From Prochlorococcus sp. AG-409-D14 (lineage in GTDB: Bacteria > Cyanobacteriota > Cyanobacteriia > PCC-6307 > Cyanobiaceae), in the NCBI GenBank assembly GCA_003215895.1, contig QCJR01000003.1:61102-125101 (forward strand): a stretch of DNA of 64,000 nucleotides, written 5' to 3'. Positions 40,936-51,463 of this stretch are shown in pieces. The position numbers were made by a program, and so were the translations under genes. How positions within the stretch are numbered: position 1 is the first letter of the stretch; each line of letters opens with the position of its first letter. The notes beneath the pieces were generated by a model, which worked only from the letters and a program-made list of their open reading frames with translations, made no database searches and was not told the DNA's origin.

Positions 40936-40982
40936 GTATAGCTGATATACGTATGTCAATGACATATGAATATCAGCTATAC
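40936..40982. repeat. 47-bp near-perfect palindrome
   Basis: Two 23-bp arms with two mismatches surround a single A: outer GTATAGCTGATAT/ATATCAGCTATAC and inner TATGTCA/TGACATA. It has no T-run on either side, so a terminator role is unlikely. It lies 106 bp after the repeat array, in non-coding DNA. Confidence 0.85.
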
Positions 40983-41060
40983 AACTAATAAACCTATGAG
41001 TGAATAAGAAATAAAATATAGATCTGTTCAAGCTTATGAAATCAATAGATTGAGGGACCT

Positions 41061-41279
41061 CTACTCTAGATACTCTTCCAATATTTGTGATCTCTCTGGA
41101 TACATCTCTTTCATATTCTCGATTAACTTCTCGTACTTAGCAGACACCTCCTCTGCATAGTCAGCAATACCTTTCTTATAGCCCAAGTACTCATATCCAA
41201 TGAACAAAGCACTTGCTGGAATTGTTATTAAAGCTGCTGAAATAGAGAGCCTAAGTATGTTCTGAGTTAACTTTTCCAT
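41061..41279 (-). CDS. Small membrane protein with acidic tail
   Basis: The product has 72 residues from the ATG at 41279 (75 from 41288). A hydrophobic segment (LSISAALITIPASALFIGYE) precedes a charged helix (AEEVSAKYEKLIENMKEMYP) ending QILEEYLE. No family is recognised. Position between the palindrome and core argJ makes it the last candidate accessory gene. Confidence 0.5.
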   Translation of the reverse strand: MEKLTQNILRLSISAALITIPASALFIGYEYLGYKKGIADYAEEVSAKYEKLIENMKEMYPERSQILEEYLE

Positions 41280-41626
41280 GATCATCAATGTGTGAAGTGA
41301 TCATAGTGTCCAATTAGGTGATGACATTAAAAGCTACCAATAAACCATAAAAAAAGCCGCTCTGTCCTAAGTCCTAAAGGATATGGATAAGCACGATTTA
41401 TTTACTTTGGGATCTGGGATAGGGATTGCTTGGCTCTATCTCTAGGTCCTTAAAAAATCACCAGAAATGTCTTAAAGGTGATTACGTGTAGAGCTAAGAC
41501 TAGCTTTCCCCCACGGGGTCCCATAAGATCAAAAGACAGGCTTGAATATGTCGTATAGCATGATTACCATAAGATTACCAATCTTTTTTAGTCTCTATTA
41601 ATTACTGCAATTACTGGCTTTTTGAC
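41280..41626. other. Intergenic junction between accessory region and argJ
   Basis: It contains a 7-bp hairpin AATCACC/GGTGATT with a 14-nt loop (41456-41483) and a frame of 20 codons at about 41382 (MDKHDLFTLGSGIGIAWLYL) with AAGGA close to its ATG; neither can be assigned. I find no tmRNA-segment copy here. Confidence 0.4.
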
Positions 41627-42889
41627 CTAAGTTGTGTAATCGGCATTAATACGTACATATTCATCAGATAAATCACACCCCCAAGCTGTAGCGAAACCTG
41701 TTCCTATCCCTACCCTTAGTCTGATACTGATAAGATCATCTACCAAATATTTTCCTCTTAATCTTGCTCTCATAAAGTTGCTGACTATTTGTCTATCAAA
41801 GTCATGAGGTGTTCCATTGGAAAAAATTTCATAAGGTCCAATCCACAATTTGACATCATTTAAATTAAAAAAAGTTCCAGCACGACCAAGTGCAGCAATA
41901 ATTCTTCCCCAATTAGGATCGGAACCATGGATTGCCGTTTTAACCAAAGAGGATGAAGCAATTGTACGAGCTATTGCCTGAGCATCTAAATTACTTTTCG
42001 CGCCCTCAACTTTTATCTCAAGCAAACAATTAGCTCCTTCTCCATCACGTGCAATTGCTTTGGCAAGGTATTGAGCTGTTAAATGTAATCCCTCTTCAAG
42101 GGTTGATAAATATCTTGGATCTAATACTGCTCCAGCTGAAAAAGCTAAAAAAGTGTCATTTGTACTCGTATCTCCATCAACTGTAATAGAATTAAAAGAT
42201 GATTCTGAGACACGCTTTATCATATCTGACCATAAAATGTGATCTACGCCTACATCGCAAGTAAGGTAACTCAACATTGTTGCCATTGAAGGATGAATCA
42301 TGCCTGAACCTTTAGCCATTCCTCCAATAGATATTCGTCTTCCTCCTACTACTGCTTGATATGCAATTTGCTTTACCTGAAGATCAGTTGTCAAAATTGC
42401 ATTTGCTGCATCCAAGGATGCTTCCTTATCTAAACTGTTTACAAGTTGATCCAAGTGACTATTAACTTTTTCAACAGGTATTGGCTCTCCAATCACACCC
42501 GTGGAACAAATTAACACTTCTTCATTAGATAATCCCAAGCGTTGAGCAAGCTTATTTGTAATATTTTCACTATCAATTTTGCCTCGACTACCTGTACAAG
42601 CATTTGCGTGTCCAGAGTTAATAACTACAGCACGTATTTTTCCCTTAGACACCTTGATTCGATCAATACATAGATCAATGCAATAAGCACGAGTGATTGA
42701 TTGAGTAAATGTCCCACTGCAACAAGCACCATCCGGTGCATATAGCAAAGCAAGATCTTTCTTCCCAGAAGGCTTCAATCCTGCGGAAATACCAGCTGCT
42801 AAAAAACCATCAGGGGTAGTAATACCACCAGATATTGGAGACCATACAGAAGATGTCGAAAAACTCAAATTCAGAAGAGCATTTTTCAC
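41627..42889 (-). CDS. argJ: Bifunctional ornithine acetyltransferase / N-acetylglutamate synthase
   Basis: The 420-residue precursor of the ArgJ family has the autocleavage site AT-MLSYL in HPSMATMLSYLTCDVG, where Thr becomes the nucleophile of the beta chain. GSDPNWGRIIAALGRAG and the N-terminal SGHANACTGSRG are also typical. It recycles the acetyl group from N-acetylornithine to glutamate in arginine synthesis. It is divergent from coaE with only 15 bp between starts, and is the first core gene after the accessory region. Confidence 0.97.
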   Translation of the reverse strand: MKNALLNLSFSTSSVWSPISGGITTPDGFLAAGISAGLKPSGKKDLALLYAPDGACCSGTFTQSITRAYCIDLCIDRIKVSKGKIRAVVINSGHANACTGSRGKIDSENITNKLAQRLGLSNEEVLICSTGVIGEPIPVEKVNSHLDQLVNSLDKEASLDAANAILTTDLQVKQIAYQAVVGGRRISIGGMAKGSGMIHPSMATMLSYLTCDVGVDHILWSDMIKRVSESSFNSITVDGDTSTNDTFLAFSAGAVLDPRYLSTLEEGLHLTAQYLAKAIARDGEGANCLLEIKVEGAKSNLDAQAIARTIASSSLVKTAIHGSDPNWGRIIAALGRAGTFFNLNDVKLWIGPYEIFSNGTPHDFDRQIVSNFMRARLRGKYLVDDLISIRLRVGIGTGFATAWGCDLSDEYVRINADYTT

Positions 42890-42904
42890 TTACTATCAAT
42901 ATTA

Positions 42905-43549
42905 ATGATTGACCAAAAACAAACAAACAAACTTTGTCTTAGATGGAAAGGCAAGCAAAGAAGAATAGGTATCACTGGAGGTATTGCCAGTGGAAAAACA
43001 ATCATTGGGGATTTTCTTTTTCAAGCCAAGCAATGGCCAATTCTTGACGCTGACTTATATGCTCATGAAGCATTAAGAGCTGAAAATCGAATAGCCAAAA
43101 AAGTCTTATTGAGATATGGAAGTAAAATAATTAAAAATTCAAGTAAAAATGATCAAATCATTAATCGCAAAGCATTAGCCAAAATAGTTTTTCAAAATAA
43201 TATTGAAAAAAAATGGCTAGAGGGAATAATACATCCATTTGTCAACAAAAGAATTGAAGAAGAATTAGAAAAATTGAAATCAAATTCAATAGTAATTTTG
43301 ATTATTCCACTCCTATTTGAAAAAAATTATACAGGTTTATGTAGTGAGATTTGTTACATAGATTGCCCTAGAAATATGCAAATAAAAAGACTTCAGTCAA
43401 GAGATAACTTAAGTCTTGAAGAAGCCAATCAAAGAATTGATGCGCAATGGGATAGCGCTTTTAAAAAACAATTCGCAGATCATATAATTATTAATTCTAA
43501 TAATGATCAGACATGGAAAATGCAGTTAAAAAAAATATATGATTTCTAG
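42905..43549 (+). CDS. coaE: Dephospho-CoA kinase
   Basis: CoaE catalyses the last step of CoA synthesis: phosphorylation of the 3'-hydroxyl of dephospho-CoA. The 214-residue product has the P-loop GITGGIASGKTIIGDF near residue 25, the LDADLYAHEAL substrate segment and the lid region IKRLQSRDNLSLEEANQRID. An N-terminal extension of about 20 residues precedes the conserved start. It ends overlapping the convergent gatB stop by 4 bp. Confidence 0.95.
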   Translation: MIDQKQTNKLCLRWKGKQRRIGITGGIASGKTIIGDFLFQAKQWPILDADLYAHEALRAENRIAKKVLLRYGSKIIKNSSKNDQIINRKALAKIVFQNNIEKKWLEGIIHPFVNKRIEEELEKLKSNSIVILIIPLLFEKNYTGLCSEICYIDCPRNMQIKRLQSRDNLSLEEANQRIDAQWDSAFKKQFADHIIINSNNDQTWKMQLKKIYDF

Positions 43550-45021
43550 CCTTGTAACTTTTTATTTAATATTTGATTTGCGAGTTTTGGATCCGCTTTC
43601 CCTTTAGTTTCCTTCATTAATTGACCCACAAAAAAGCCTAATAATTTCGTCTTCCCTCCTCTGAAAGATTCCACCTCATTAGGATAATTAAGGATCAATT
43701 GATCAATCATTGCCTCAATAACTTTAGGATCACCGATCATACCTAAACCACGTTCTTTGACTAATTGCTTTGGAGAACCACCTTTACTTAAAAGTTCAGG
43801 CAAAATTTCTTTAGCAATTTTTCCACTTATTTCTCCTAAATCAATCATTTTTAACATTTCTGCTAACTCATTTGGCTTAAAAGATAATTGATCAAATGAT
43901 AATCTATTAGATTTAATAAATGCTGCTATATCTCCGGTTATCCAATTTGCTGAGGATTTTGCTGCTCCACCTTCATTAACAACTTTCTCAAAATATTTAG
44001 CCATTGAAGATTCGTCAGTCAAAACTCGTGCATCATAAATAGAAAGGCCAAGTTCTGCTGCGTATCTATTTCTTTTGGCAGCTGGCAATTCTGGTAATTC
44101 TGAGCGCCATTTTTCTTTTAAATCATGACTTACTTCAATCGGACCTAAATCAGGATCTGGAAAATAACGATAATCGCTACTACCTTCTTTTGATCTCATG
44201 CTTTTAGTCAGTTGTTTACCTTCATCCCATAACCTCGTTTCTTGTTTTACTTCTTCTCCAGATTCATATACTTTAATTTGCCGCTTAATTTCATATTCAC
44301 AAGCTTTCTGAATAGCTGAAAATGAATTCATATTTTTTATTTCTACTTTTGTACCAAATGGATCATTAACACTTGGTCTCACTGAAATATTCACATCACA
44401 TCGCAAAGATCCCTCCTGCATATTCCCATCAGATACCCCCAGATAACGCATAATTCTTCTGATTTCAGCTGCATACTCCGCAGCCTCTCTACCTGTTCTT
44501 AAATCGGGTTTACTAACTATTTCAGCAAGTGCTACGCCTGCTCTGTTGTAATCAACCAAAGAATGGGTGGAACCTGACAATTGATCACTACCTGCGTGAA
44601 CAAGTTTTCCAGCATCCTCCTCCATATGTAGTCTTTCAATACCTATTTTTTTGACATAAGTTTCTTTTCCTTTTTCGGCTACTTCTACCTCTATCCAACC
44701 ATCTTCTGCAATAGGTTCATCAAATTGAGATATTTGATAATTTTTTGGTAAATCTGGATAGAAATATTGCTTTCTATCAAATTTACTGTGAGAAGCAATA
44801 TTTAAATTTAAAGCCATAGCTGCTTTTACTGCATATTCCAGAACCTTTTTATTTAGGACTGGCAAAGTGCCTGGTAATCCACATACAACTGGATCAATAT
44901 GAGTATTTGGATCGTCACCAAAATTAGTTGATGCGCCAGTAAATATTTTGCTCTTAGTACCCAACTGCACATGGGTCTCTAATCCGATTACAACTTCCCA
45001 AGAAACATTTGATTCTGACAT
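43546..45021 (-). CDS. gatB: Aspartyl/glutamyl-tRNA amidotransferase subunit B
   Basis: GatB is the kinase and transamidation subunit of GatCAB, which converts Glu-tRNA-Gln (and Asp-tRNA-Asn) to the amidated forms; cyanobacteria lack GlnRS and depend on it. At 491 residues it has the normal length: cradle domain with WEVVIGLETHVQLGTKSKIF, GLPGTLPVLN, KNYQISQFDEPIAEDG and RIHMEEDAGK-type RLHMEEDAGKLVH, then the C-terminal YqeY-like tail. Subunits A and C are elsewhere. Confidence 0.97.
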   Translation of the reverse strand: MSESNVSWEVVIGLETHVQLGTKSKIFTGASTNFGDDPNTHIDPVVCGLPGTLPVLNKKVLEYAVKAAMALNLNIASHSKFDRKQYFYPDLPKNYQISQFDEPIAEDGWIEVEVAEKGKETYVKKIGIERLHMEEDAGKLVHAGSDQLSGSTHSLVDYNRAGVALAEIVSKPDLRTGREAAEYAAEIRRIMRYLGVSDGNMQEGSLRCDVNISVRPSVNDPFGTKVEIKNMNSFSAIQKACEYEIKRQIKVYESGEEVKQETRLWDEGKQLTKSMRSKEGSSDYRYFPDPDLGPIEVSHDLKEKWRSELPELPAAKRNRYAAELGLSIYDARVLTDESSMAKYFEKVVNEGGAAKSSANWITGDIAAFIKSNRLSFDQLSFKPNELAEMLKMIDLGEISGKIAKEILPELLSKGGSPKQLVKERGLGMIGDPKVIEAMIDQLILNYPNEVESFRGGKTKLLGFFVGQLMKETKGKADPKLANQILNKKLQG

Positions 45022-45120
45022 TAATTTGACCTAGATATATGAATCTTATGAAAGAAAAGCTCAGTCATGGAAGCTAACGTAATCTAAAACATTGAAAATA
45101 ACATTTTCCAAATCCAAGCA

Positions 45121-46224
45121 ATGGGTGTCTTAAATGAAAAACCATTGTTAATCCTCGGAGGAGGATTAATGGGTCTTGCAATAGCCCATGAACTTGCTCA
45201 AAGAGGTAAACGCGTAGAAATTTTAAGTAGAAGCAGAAGTGAGGCAGCAGGTTTTGTTGCTGCTGGAATGCTAGCGCCTCACGCAGAAGGGCTTGAAGGT
45301 GATCTTTTAAATCTTGGTCAAAGTAGTCTTAAAAGCCACCCGAGTTGGATAAAAAGCATTGAGACAAATAGCAAAATGTCATGTGGTCTCAAAACTTGTG
45401 GGATTGTTGTTCCATTTAAAAGCCTCAAAGACTGTGAAAACTACCCAACATATAAATTTGGTGAACAGCTAAACAGAAATGAGCTCCTTCAAGAAGTTCC
45501 AAGACTCTCAGAAAAATGGAAATTAGGTTTACTTTTTAAGCAAGATGGTCAAATCGATAATAGAAGACTATTAATGAGAGCACTTGAAAAAGCTTGTGTT
45601 GAATTAGGTGTTCACTTTCAAGAAGGAGTTGAAGTGATTGAAATAATGAAAGATTCAAATAAATTTCTTGGAGTCAAAATTAAAGACATTAATGGAAATA
45701 TCAATCATTTAAAAAGTGAAGAGGCAGTTCTCTGCTGTGGAGCCTGGAGCAAACAAATTTTCAAAACACTTCCTATTTTTCCCGTTAAAGGCCAGATGTT
45801 ATCTATTCAGGGGCCTAAACAGATTCTAAAAAGAATTATTTTTGGCCCTGGCATTTACTTAGTTCCAAGAGATGACGGTCTTATAATCGTAGGAGCAACT
45901 AGTGAACGTGAGGCAGGCTTCCAGAAAGGACTTACCCCAAAAGGACAAAGCGAGCTACAAAAAGGAATTCAATCTCTTATTCCTGAACTTAATCAACTAC
46001 CTCATATGGAGAGATGGTGGGGTTTTCGTCCATGCACACCCGACGAAGGACCTTTACTTGGAATGTCATCAATTAATGGGCTCTGGCTTGCTACTGGGCA
46101 TCATCGCAATGGAGTTCTGTTGGCGGCGATAACTGCAGAATTAATTGGAAAATCAATTTGCTCGACAACTTTAAGTAATGAGGAAAGTAATTTTATGTCC
46201 CAATTCAGATGGGACAGATTTTAA
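45121..46224 (+). CDS. thiO: Glycine oxidase ThiO (FAD-dependent)
   Basis: The 367-residue DAO-family flavoprotein has the Rossmann loop ILGGGLMGLAIAHELAQRG near 10-30, FVAAGMLAPH near 46 and a C-terminal FAD loop ATGHHRNGVLLAAITAELIG near 330. ThiO oxidises glycine to iminoglycine for the thiazole ring of thiamine. The RPCTPDEGPLLG segment (WGFRPCTPDEGPLLG) is typical of the ThiO group. No thi gene is adjacent. Confidence 0.88.
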   Translation: MGVLNEKPLLILGGGLMGLAIAHELAQRGKRVEILSRSRSEAAGFVAAGMLAPHAEGLEGDLLNLGQSSLKSHPSWIKSIETNSKMSCGLKTCGIVVPFKSLKDCENYPTYKFGEQLNRNELLQEVPRLSEKWKLGLLFKQDGQIDNRRLLMRALEKACVELGVHFQEGVEVIEIMKDSNKFLGVKIKDINGNINHLKSEEAVLCCGAWSKQIFKTLPIFPVKGQMLSIQGPKQILKRIIFGPGIYLVPRDDGLIIVGATSEREAGFQKGLTPKGQSELQKGIQSLIPELNQLPHMERWWGFRPCTPDEGPLLGMSSINGLWLATGHHRNGVLLAAITAELIGKSICSTTLSNEESNFMSQFRWDRF

Positions 46225-46259
46225 AACCACTCAAAAAAATTTTGGAGTTCAAAAATAAT

Positions 46260-46715
46260 TTATTCAACTCTCCATAATTGATCTGATGGTGTCCAATCAA
46301 TAAGTTCATTTTCCTGAAACCATAGACCGATTTCAAAAGCTGCTGTATCAGAACCATCAGAACCATGAATGACATTACGACCAATGTTCACAGCTAAATC
46401 ACCTCTAATAGTTCCCGGTTCAGCCTCGAGAGGCTTTGTTGCTCCAATCAATTTTCTTGCACTTGCAATAACACCTTCACCCTCCCAAACCATCGCTACA
46501 ACAGGCCCACTTGTTATAAAATCAACTAAACCTGAAAAGAAAGGACGATCTTTGTGAACACCATAGTGTTTTTCAGCAAGTTCTTTGCTTGGGGTTAGTT
46601 GCTTTAGACCTACTAATTTGAATCCTTTCGTTTCAAAACGACCAAGAATCTCAGCGATTAAACCTCTTTGCACACCATCTGGCTTGATAGCAACAAAGGT
46701 TCTTTCCAAAGTCAT
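46260..46715 (-). CDS. ndk: Nucleoside diphosphate kinase
   Basis: Ndk balances nucleoside triphosphate pools by ping-pong phosphate transfer through a phosphohistidine. The 151-residue product has [20 protein letters not shown] at the start, the active-site His in NVIHGSD ([18 protein letters not shown]) and ends [15 protein letters not shown]. The length is normal. It is divergent from speA. Confidence 0.98.
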   Translation of the reverse strand: MTLERTFVAIKPDGVQRGLIAEILGRFETKGFKLVGLKQLTPSKELAEKHYGVHKDRPFFSGLVDFITSGPVVAMVWEGEGVIASARKLIGATKPLEAEPGTIRGDLAVNIGRNVIHGSDGSDTAAFEIGLWFQENELIDWTPSDQLWRVE

Positions 46716-46857
46716 TGCGATATTGAATAATATGAAGCCATAGTCTTCCTAAAACTACCCTCTTGGCAAGTAAAACATGACACTTAATAAAACTGTTCTT
46801 AGATTTAATTGTATTACTCGTGAATGATCAAAACTTGACAACTTTGTTATCGCATAA

Positions 46858-48801
46858 ATGGCTGTGAAAAATACTAAGCAATCTCTCTCTTGGACTATCC
46901 AAAATAGCTCAGACCTCTATGGGATTGATCGATGGGGAAAGGGTTATTTCACAATCAATGAAAAAGGGAATATCAGTATTTGTCCTAATGGCTCCAAAAA
47001 TAAATCTCATGATTTGATGGAACTCTTAGATGAGCTCGAAAGTCGAAAACTAGAATTTCCTCTTTTAATAAGATTTGACGATATTCTCGAAGACTGCTTA
47101 AAAAACTTACATAAAGCTTTTGAAAAAGCAATTAATCACTATCAATATCAAGGAAAATACCAAGGTGTATTTCCAATCAAATGTAATCAACAGCGTCACG
47201 TAGTTGAAGAATTAATTACCTGTGGTTCTAAATGGAATTTTGGCTTAGAAGCTGGAAGCAAACCCGAGTTACTAATTGCCTTATCAATCCTAGAAGATCC
47301 GAAAGCTTTACTCATATGTAATGGCTATAAAGATCAACGTTATATTGAAACAGCTATTTTAGCGCGACAGCTTGGACGTCAACCTTTAGTAGTCATAGAA
47401 CAAGCAAGTGATGTTGATCTTATCATCAAATCTAGTAATTTACTGGGAGCATCTCCACTTATAGGAATACGAGCCAAGCTATCAAGTCAAAGCAGTGGAA
47501 GATGGAGTAGCTCGATTGGTGACAAGTCGAAATTTGGACTTTCAATTCCAGAAATATTGAAAGCGATCAAAAGATTAAAAGAAGCAAATCTTCTCAATGA
47601 ATTAAAGCTTTTACATTTTCATCTAGGGAGTCAAATTAACGATATAGGTGTTTTAAAAGATGCCTTACAAGAAGCAGGGCAAATTTATGCCGAATTAATT
47701 AATCTTGGGGCACCTATGGGATACTTAGATGTTGGAGGTGGTTTAGGAATTGATTACGATGGAAGTCAAACTGCCTCAATAGCATCTACTAACTATTCAC
47801 TTCAAAATTATGCCAATGATGTAGTAGCAACAATTAAAGAATGTTGTGAATCAAAAAAGATACCACTACCCACTTTAATTACAGAGAGTGGAAGAGCTAT
47901 TGCTAGTCACTTTTCAATATTAATCTTCAATATTTTAGGCAAAAATTCGTTGCCTTCTGATATTCCTAAAGAAGATGGTAAAGAATGTCTCTCTGTCAAA
48001 AATTTACGTGAAACATTATTCCATCTAAATTCTCTAGAACTTAAGCAAGAGGAAGATTTAGCTAAACTACAAGAAGCATGGAATGATTCTCTTAAATTTA
48101 AAGCAGATGCACTAGCCGCTTTTCGACTCGGTTATATAGATTTAGTTGAACGCGCAAAAGCTGAGCAGTTGACATGGGCCTGTGCAAAAACAATAGTTAA
48201 TCAGTTACCAAAAAATATACTTCTACCTAAAGAACTAAAGAAATTAAGTGAAAGCTTAGCCGTAACGTATTACGCAAATCTTTCCGTATTCAGATCGGCT
48301 CCAGACACTTGGGCCATTGATCAAGTTTTTCCAATTATGCCAATTCATCGGCTTAACAAAGAACCGAACAAACTTGGTCACTTTGCAGATTTAACATGCG
48401 ATTCAGATGGAAAGCTTGACCAATTTATTGATAATGGAAAAATTAAAAATTTGCTACCTCTTCATGAATTTAATCAAGGCGAAAAATATCTAATTGGTCT
48501 TTTCTTAGGTGGCGCCTATCAAGAAGTAATGGGAAATCTACATAATTTATTTGGGAGTACTAATGCAGTCCATATCAGATTTTCAGAAAAAGGGAACTAT
48601 AAAGTTGAGCATGTCATTAGTGGGAATACAAAATCAAATGTTCTTGAATATTTGGAACATGATCCAGAGATATTATTAGAGCGATTACGAAAATCAAGTG
48701 AATTAGCTATTCAAGGCGGACATCTAAAAATCCATGATGCGCAAAAACTAATAGAACATGTAGAAGTCAGCCTCCGCCAAAGCACTTACCTACAGAGCTA
48801 A
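46858..48801 (+). CDS. speA: Biosynthetic arginine decarboxylase
   Basis: SpeA converts arginine to agmatine, the first step to putrescine and spermidine. The 647-residue fold III PLP enzyme has the Schiff-base lysine segment GVFPIKCNQQRHVVEEL near 103-110, LHFHLGSQI near 263, YLDVGGGLGIDYDGS near 293 and the active-site GAYQEVMGNLHNLFG near 565. Length and order are normal for the cyanobacterial enzyme. Confidence 0.97.
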   Translation: MAVKNTKQSLSWTIQNSSDLYGIDRWGKGYFTINEKGNISICPNGSKNKSHDLMELLDELESRKLEFPLLIRFDDILEDCLKNLHKAFEKAINHYQYQGKYQGVFPIKCNQQRHVVEELITCGSKWNFGLEAGSKPELLIALSILEDPKALLICNGYKDQRYIETAILARQLGRQPLVVIEQASDVDLIIKSSNLLGASPLIGIRAKLSSQSSGRWSSSIGDKSKFGLSIPEILKAIKRLKEANLLNELKLLHFHLGSQINDIGVLKDALQEAGQIYAELINLGAPMGYLDVGGGLGIDYDGSQTASIASTNYSLQNYANDVVATIKECCESKKIPLPTLITESGRAIASHFSILIFNILGKNSLPSDIPKEDGKECLSVKNLRETLFHLNSLELKQEEDLAKLQEAWNDSLKFKADALAAFRLGYIDLVERAKAEQLTWACAKTIVNQLPKNILLPKELKKLSESLAVTYYANLSVFRSAPDTWAIDQVFPIMPIHRLNKEPNKLGHFADLTCDSDGKLDQFIDNGKIKNLLPLHEFNQGEKYLIGLFLGGAYQEVMGNLHNLFGSTNAVHIRFSEKGNYKVEHVISGNTKSNVLEYLEHDPEILLERLRKSSELAIQGGHLKIHDAQKLIEHVEVSLRQSTYLQS

Positions 48802-48802
48802 A

Positions 48803-51463
48803 TTAAGACAATTGTTGAGTCAAATCCTCATTGGCTTTTTCTAAAGCTAAATCCAACGATTGAGGTTGACTACCACCAGCTTGGGCGAGATTTGGACGGC
48901 CGCCGCCGCCGCCGCCACACATTTTTGCAACCCCACTTATAAATTTGCCTGCATGTAAACCATCTGAGACTAAATCAGGAGAAAATGCGGCAACAAAAAC
49001 TAATTTATTATCGATCTCCTGATTTGGAATGCCTCCAAACACCACCGCAGAATACTTGCCTAAATGATCTATTAAACTTGAAGCCGCAGATTGCAATCCA
49101 GATCCGTCAACTCCATCTAAACGTCTAATTAATAATTTAGTCTTACCAACAGATTTTGCATAACTCGCCAAACCCAATGCCTTTGCCAGTGCGAGTTCAT
49201 TTTTTGCTTTGATAAGTTCTTTTGTTTTATCTTTCAATTCCTGTTGAAGAAATGAGACTCTCTCTACAATTTCAGATGATTGAACTTTGAATGATTTACT
49301 TAACTCCTTAACTACCAAATCACGTTCATTAAAATAATCAAACACTGATGGACCAGCTATGGCCTCTATTCGTCTGATACCAGAAGCAATCCCTGTCTCA
49401 TTAATAATCTTAAACGTACCTAGTTGTGACGTGCGAGTGACATGGGTTCCTCCACATAACTCCATAGAAACACCTGGAATATCCACAACACGAACCACAT
49501 CGCCATATTTCTCACCAAACATTGCTAAAGCACCAGCAGCCATAGCCTCCTTAATTGGCACTGTTTTAATTTGAATTGGATGATCTTCAGTAATCCATTG
49601 ATTTATTCGTACTTCCATATCTTCAAGTTCTTTTATTGTCAAAGGTTTTGGAGCATTAAAATCAAATCTCAATCGATCATTTGAAACTAACGAGCCTCTT
49701 TGACTTACACTTGAGTCAATTGATAACTTTAAAGCTGATTGCAATAGATGTGTAGCGGTGTGATTTGATGTAGTTCGTTGACGAAAAGATGGAGTAACAT
49801 TCATCTGAACAGATGAGTTAACTTTGAGAACTCCGGTGTTAACAATTCCGGAATGAATAAAAATATTCTTCTTTTTTCGAACATTTTCTATAGACACCTC
49901 AAGATCTTGAGACGTTATTAAGCCTTTATCTCCGATTTGGCCACCCGACTCAGCATAAAAAGGCGTTCTATTAACAATAATCTTAACTAAATCACCCTGA
50001 ACAGCTTGTTTTACTAATTCATTATTTTTAAAGATGCCTATCACAGTTGAAGTGGTTTCTAATTTTTCATAACCCTCAAATCTTGTTTCATCAAATAAAG
50101 ATATTTCTCTTTCAATTGAACCTTCTTCAGTTAAATCAATCCTGACAGAGGCATCTTTTGCACGTTTGCGTTGCTTTGCCATCTCCCTCTCAAAACCATT
50201 TATATCAACAGAAATACCTTTTTCATTCGCGATCTCTTTTGTTAATTCCAAAGGAAAACCATAAGTATCATAAAGCTCAAATGCCTGCGCACCAGAGATA
50301 AGATCACATTCATGAGCTGTGATCTCTGCTAAAAGTTTCTCTCCTCGTTCAAGCGTTTCCAAGAAACGAGATTCTTCTATTTTTAACTCATTAAGAATAA
50401 TTTTCTTTTTCTCAAGTAATTGAGGATAAGCATTTTTCATCAACTCAATAGCAACTTCAGCCAGCTGTGGTAAAAACGGCTGATTAATACCCACTAGTCG
50501 ACCATGTCGAATCATACGCCGTATGAGACGACGAAGAATATAGCCTCGCCCTAGATTACTAGCACTTACACCATCACAAATTAAATGAGTGACAGCTCTG
50601 GAATGATCTCCAATAATTTTTAATGATGTTTTATTTTTTTTATTTGTAGTTTCATAAGTAATTTGAGCTAATAAACCCGCTGTCTCAATCAGAGGAAAAA
50701 TAAGATCTGTTTCGTAATTGTTAGATTTTTTTTGCAAGATTTGAGCCATTCTTTCTAAGCCCATTCCTGTATCAATATGACAATTCGCCAATGGTTCAAG
50801 ATTGCCCTTTAAGTCCCGGTTGTATTGCATAAAAACCAAATTATAAAATTCTATAAATCGACTATCGTCTTCAAGATCTATTCCATCACTTCCTAATTCC
50901 GGTTTAAAATCAAAATAAAGTTCCGAACATGGGCCACAAGGTCCTGTAGCGCCAGATGACCAAAAATTATCAGCAGCACCCATTCTGATGATTCTTTTTG
51001 CATCAACCCCTACAACCTCTTTCCATATTTTCTCTGCTTCTGAGTCTTCTTCAAAAACGCTAATAACTATATTCTGTGGATTTAGCCGAAAAACCTCAGT
51101 AGTTAATTCCCAAGCCCATTGAATTGCCTCTTTTTTAAAATAATCACCAAAAGAAAAATTACCTAGCATCTCAAAAAAAGTATGATGCCTAGCAGTTTTC
51201 CCTACATTTTCAATATCATTTGTTCTTATACATTTTTGACTGGATGTTGCTCTCGGAGTAGAAGACTCTTTTAATCCTAAGAAGATAGGCTTAAAAGGTA
51301 ACATCCCCGCAATTGTCAATAAAACTGTTGGATCATCTGGAATCAAAGAAGAACTTGCAAGTTTCTTGTGATTATGTTGGGTGAAAAAATTTATAAATGC
51401 TTCTCTTATCTCATCTCCCGAAAGGAATGGCGGATTCATTGAGGAGGAAGAATTTTTTTGCAT
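48803..51463 (-). CDS. alaS: Alanyl-tRNA synthetase
   Basis: The 886-residue class II enzyme has motif 1 region EIREAFINFFTQHNHKKLAS, ARHHTFFEMLGNFSFGDYFK in the catalytic core, the editing-domain metal motifs HTATHLL and CGGTH (MELCGGTHVTRTSQLG), and a C-Ala domain with a glycine run (MCGGGGGGRPNLAQAGG). It charges tRNA-Ala and, since tmRNA mimics tRNA-Ala, it also charges the tmRNA encoded in this window. It is convergent with speA, 1 bp apart. Confidence 0.98.
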   Translation of the reverse strand: MQKNSSSSMNPPFLSGDEIREAFINFFTQHNHKKLASSSLIPDDPTVLLTIAGMLPFKPIFLGLKESSTPRATSSQKCIRTNDIENVGKTARHHTFFEMLGNFSFGDYFKKEAIQWAWELTTEVFRLNPQNIVISVFEEDSEAEKIWKEVVGVDAKRIIRMGAADNFWSSGATGPCGPCSELYFDFKPELGSDGIDLEDDSRFIEFYNLVFMQYNRDLKGNLEPLANCHIDTGMGLERMAQILQKKSNNYETDLIFPLIETAGLLAQITYETTNKKNKTSLKIIGDHSRAVTHLICDGVSASNLGRGYILRRLIRRMIRHGRLVGINQPFLPQLAEVAIELMKNAYPQLLEKKKIILNELKIEESRFLETLERGEKLLAEITAHECDLISGAQAFELYDTYGFPLELTKEIANEKGISVDINGFEREMAKQRKRAKDASVRIDLTEEGSIEREISLFDETRFEGYEKLETTSTVIGIFKNNELVKQAVQGDLVKIIVNRTPFYAESGGQIGDKGLITSQDLEVSIENVRKKKNIFIHSGIVNTGVLKVNSSVQMNVTPSFRQRTTSNHTATHLLQSALKLSIDSSVSQRGSLVSNDRLRFDFNAPKPLTIKELEDMEVRINQWITEDHPIQIKTVPIKEAMAAGALAMFGEKYGDVVRVVDIPGVSMELCGGTHVTRTSQLGTFKIINETGIASGIRRIEAIAGPSVFDYFNERDLVVKELSKSFKVQSSEIVERVSFLQQELKDKTKELIKAKNELALAKALGLASYAKSVGKTKLLIRRLDGVDGSGLQSAASSLIDHLGKYSAVVFGGIPNQEIDNKLVFVAAFSPDLVSDGLHAGKFISGVAKMCGGGGGGRPNLAQAGGSQPQSLDLALEKANEDLTQQLS

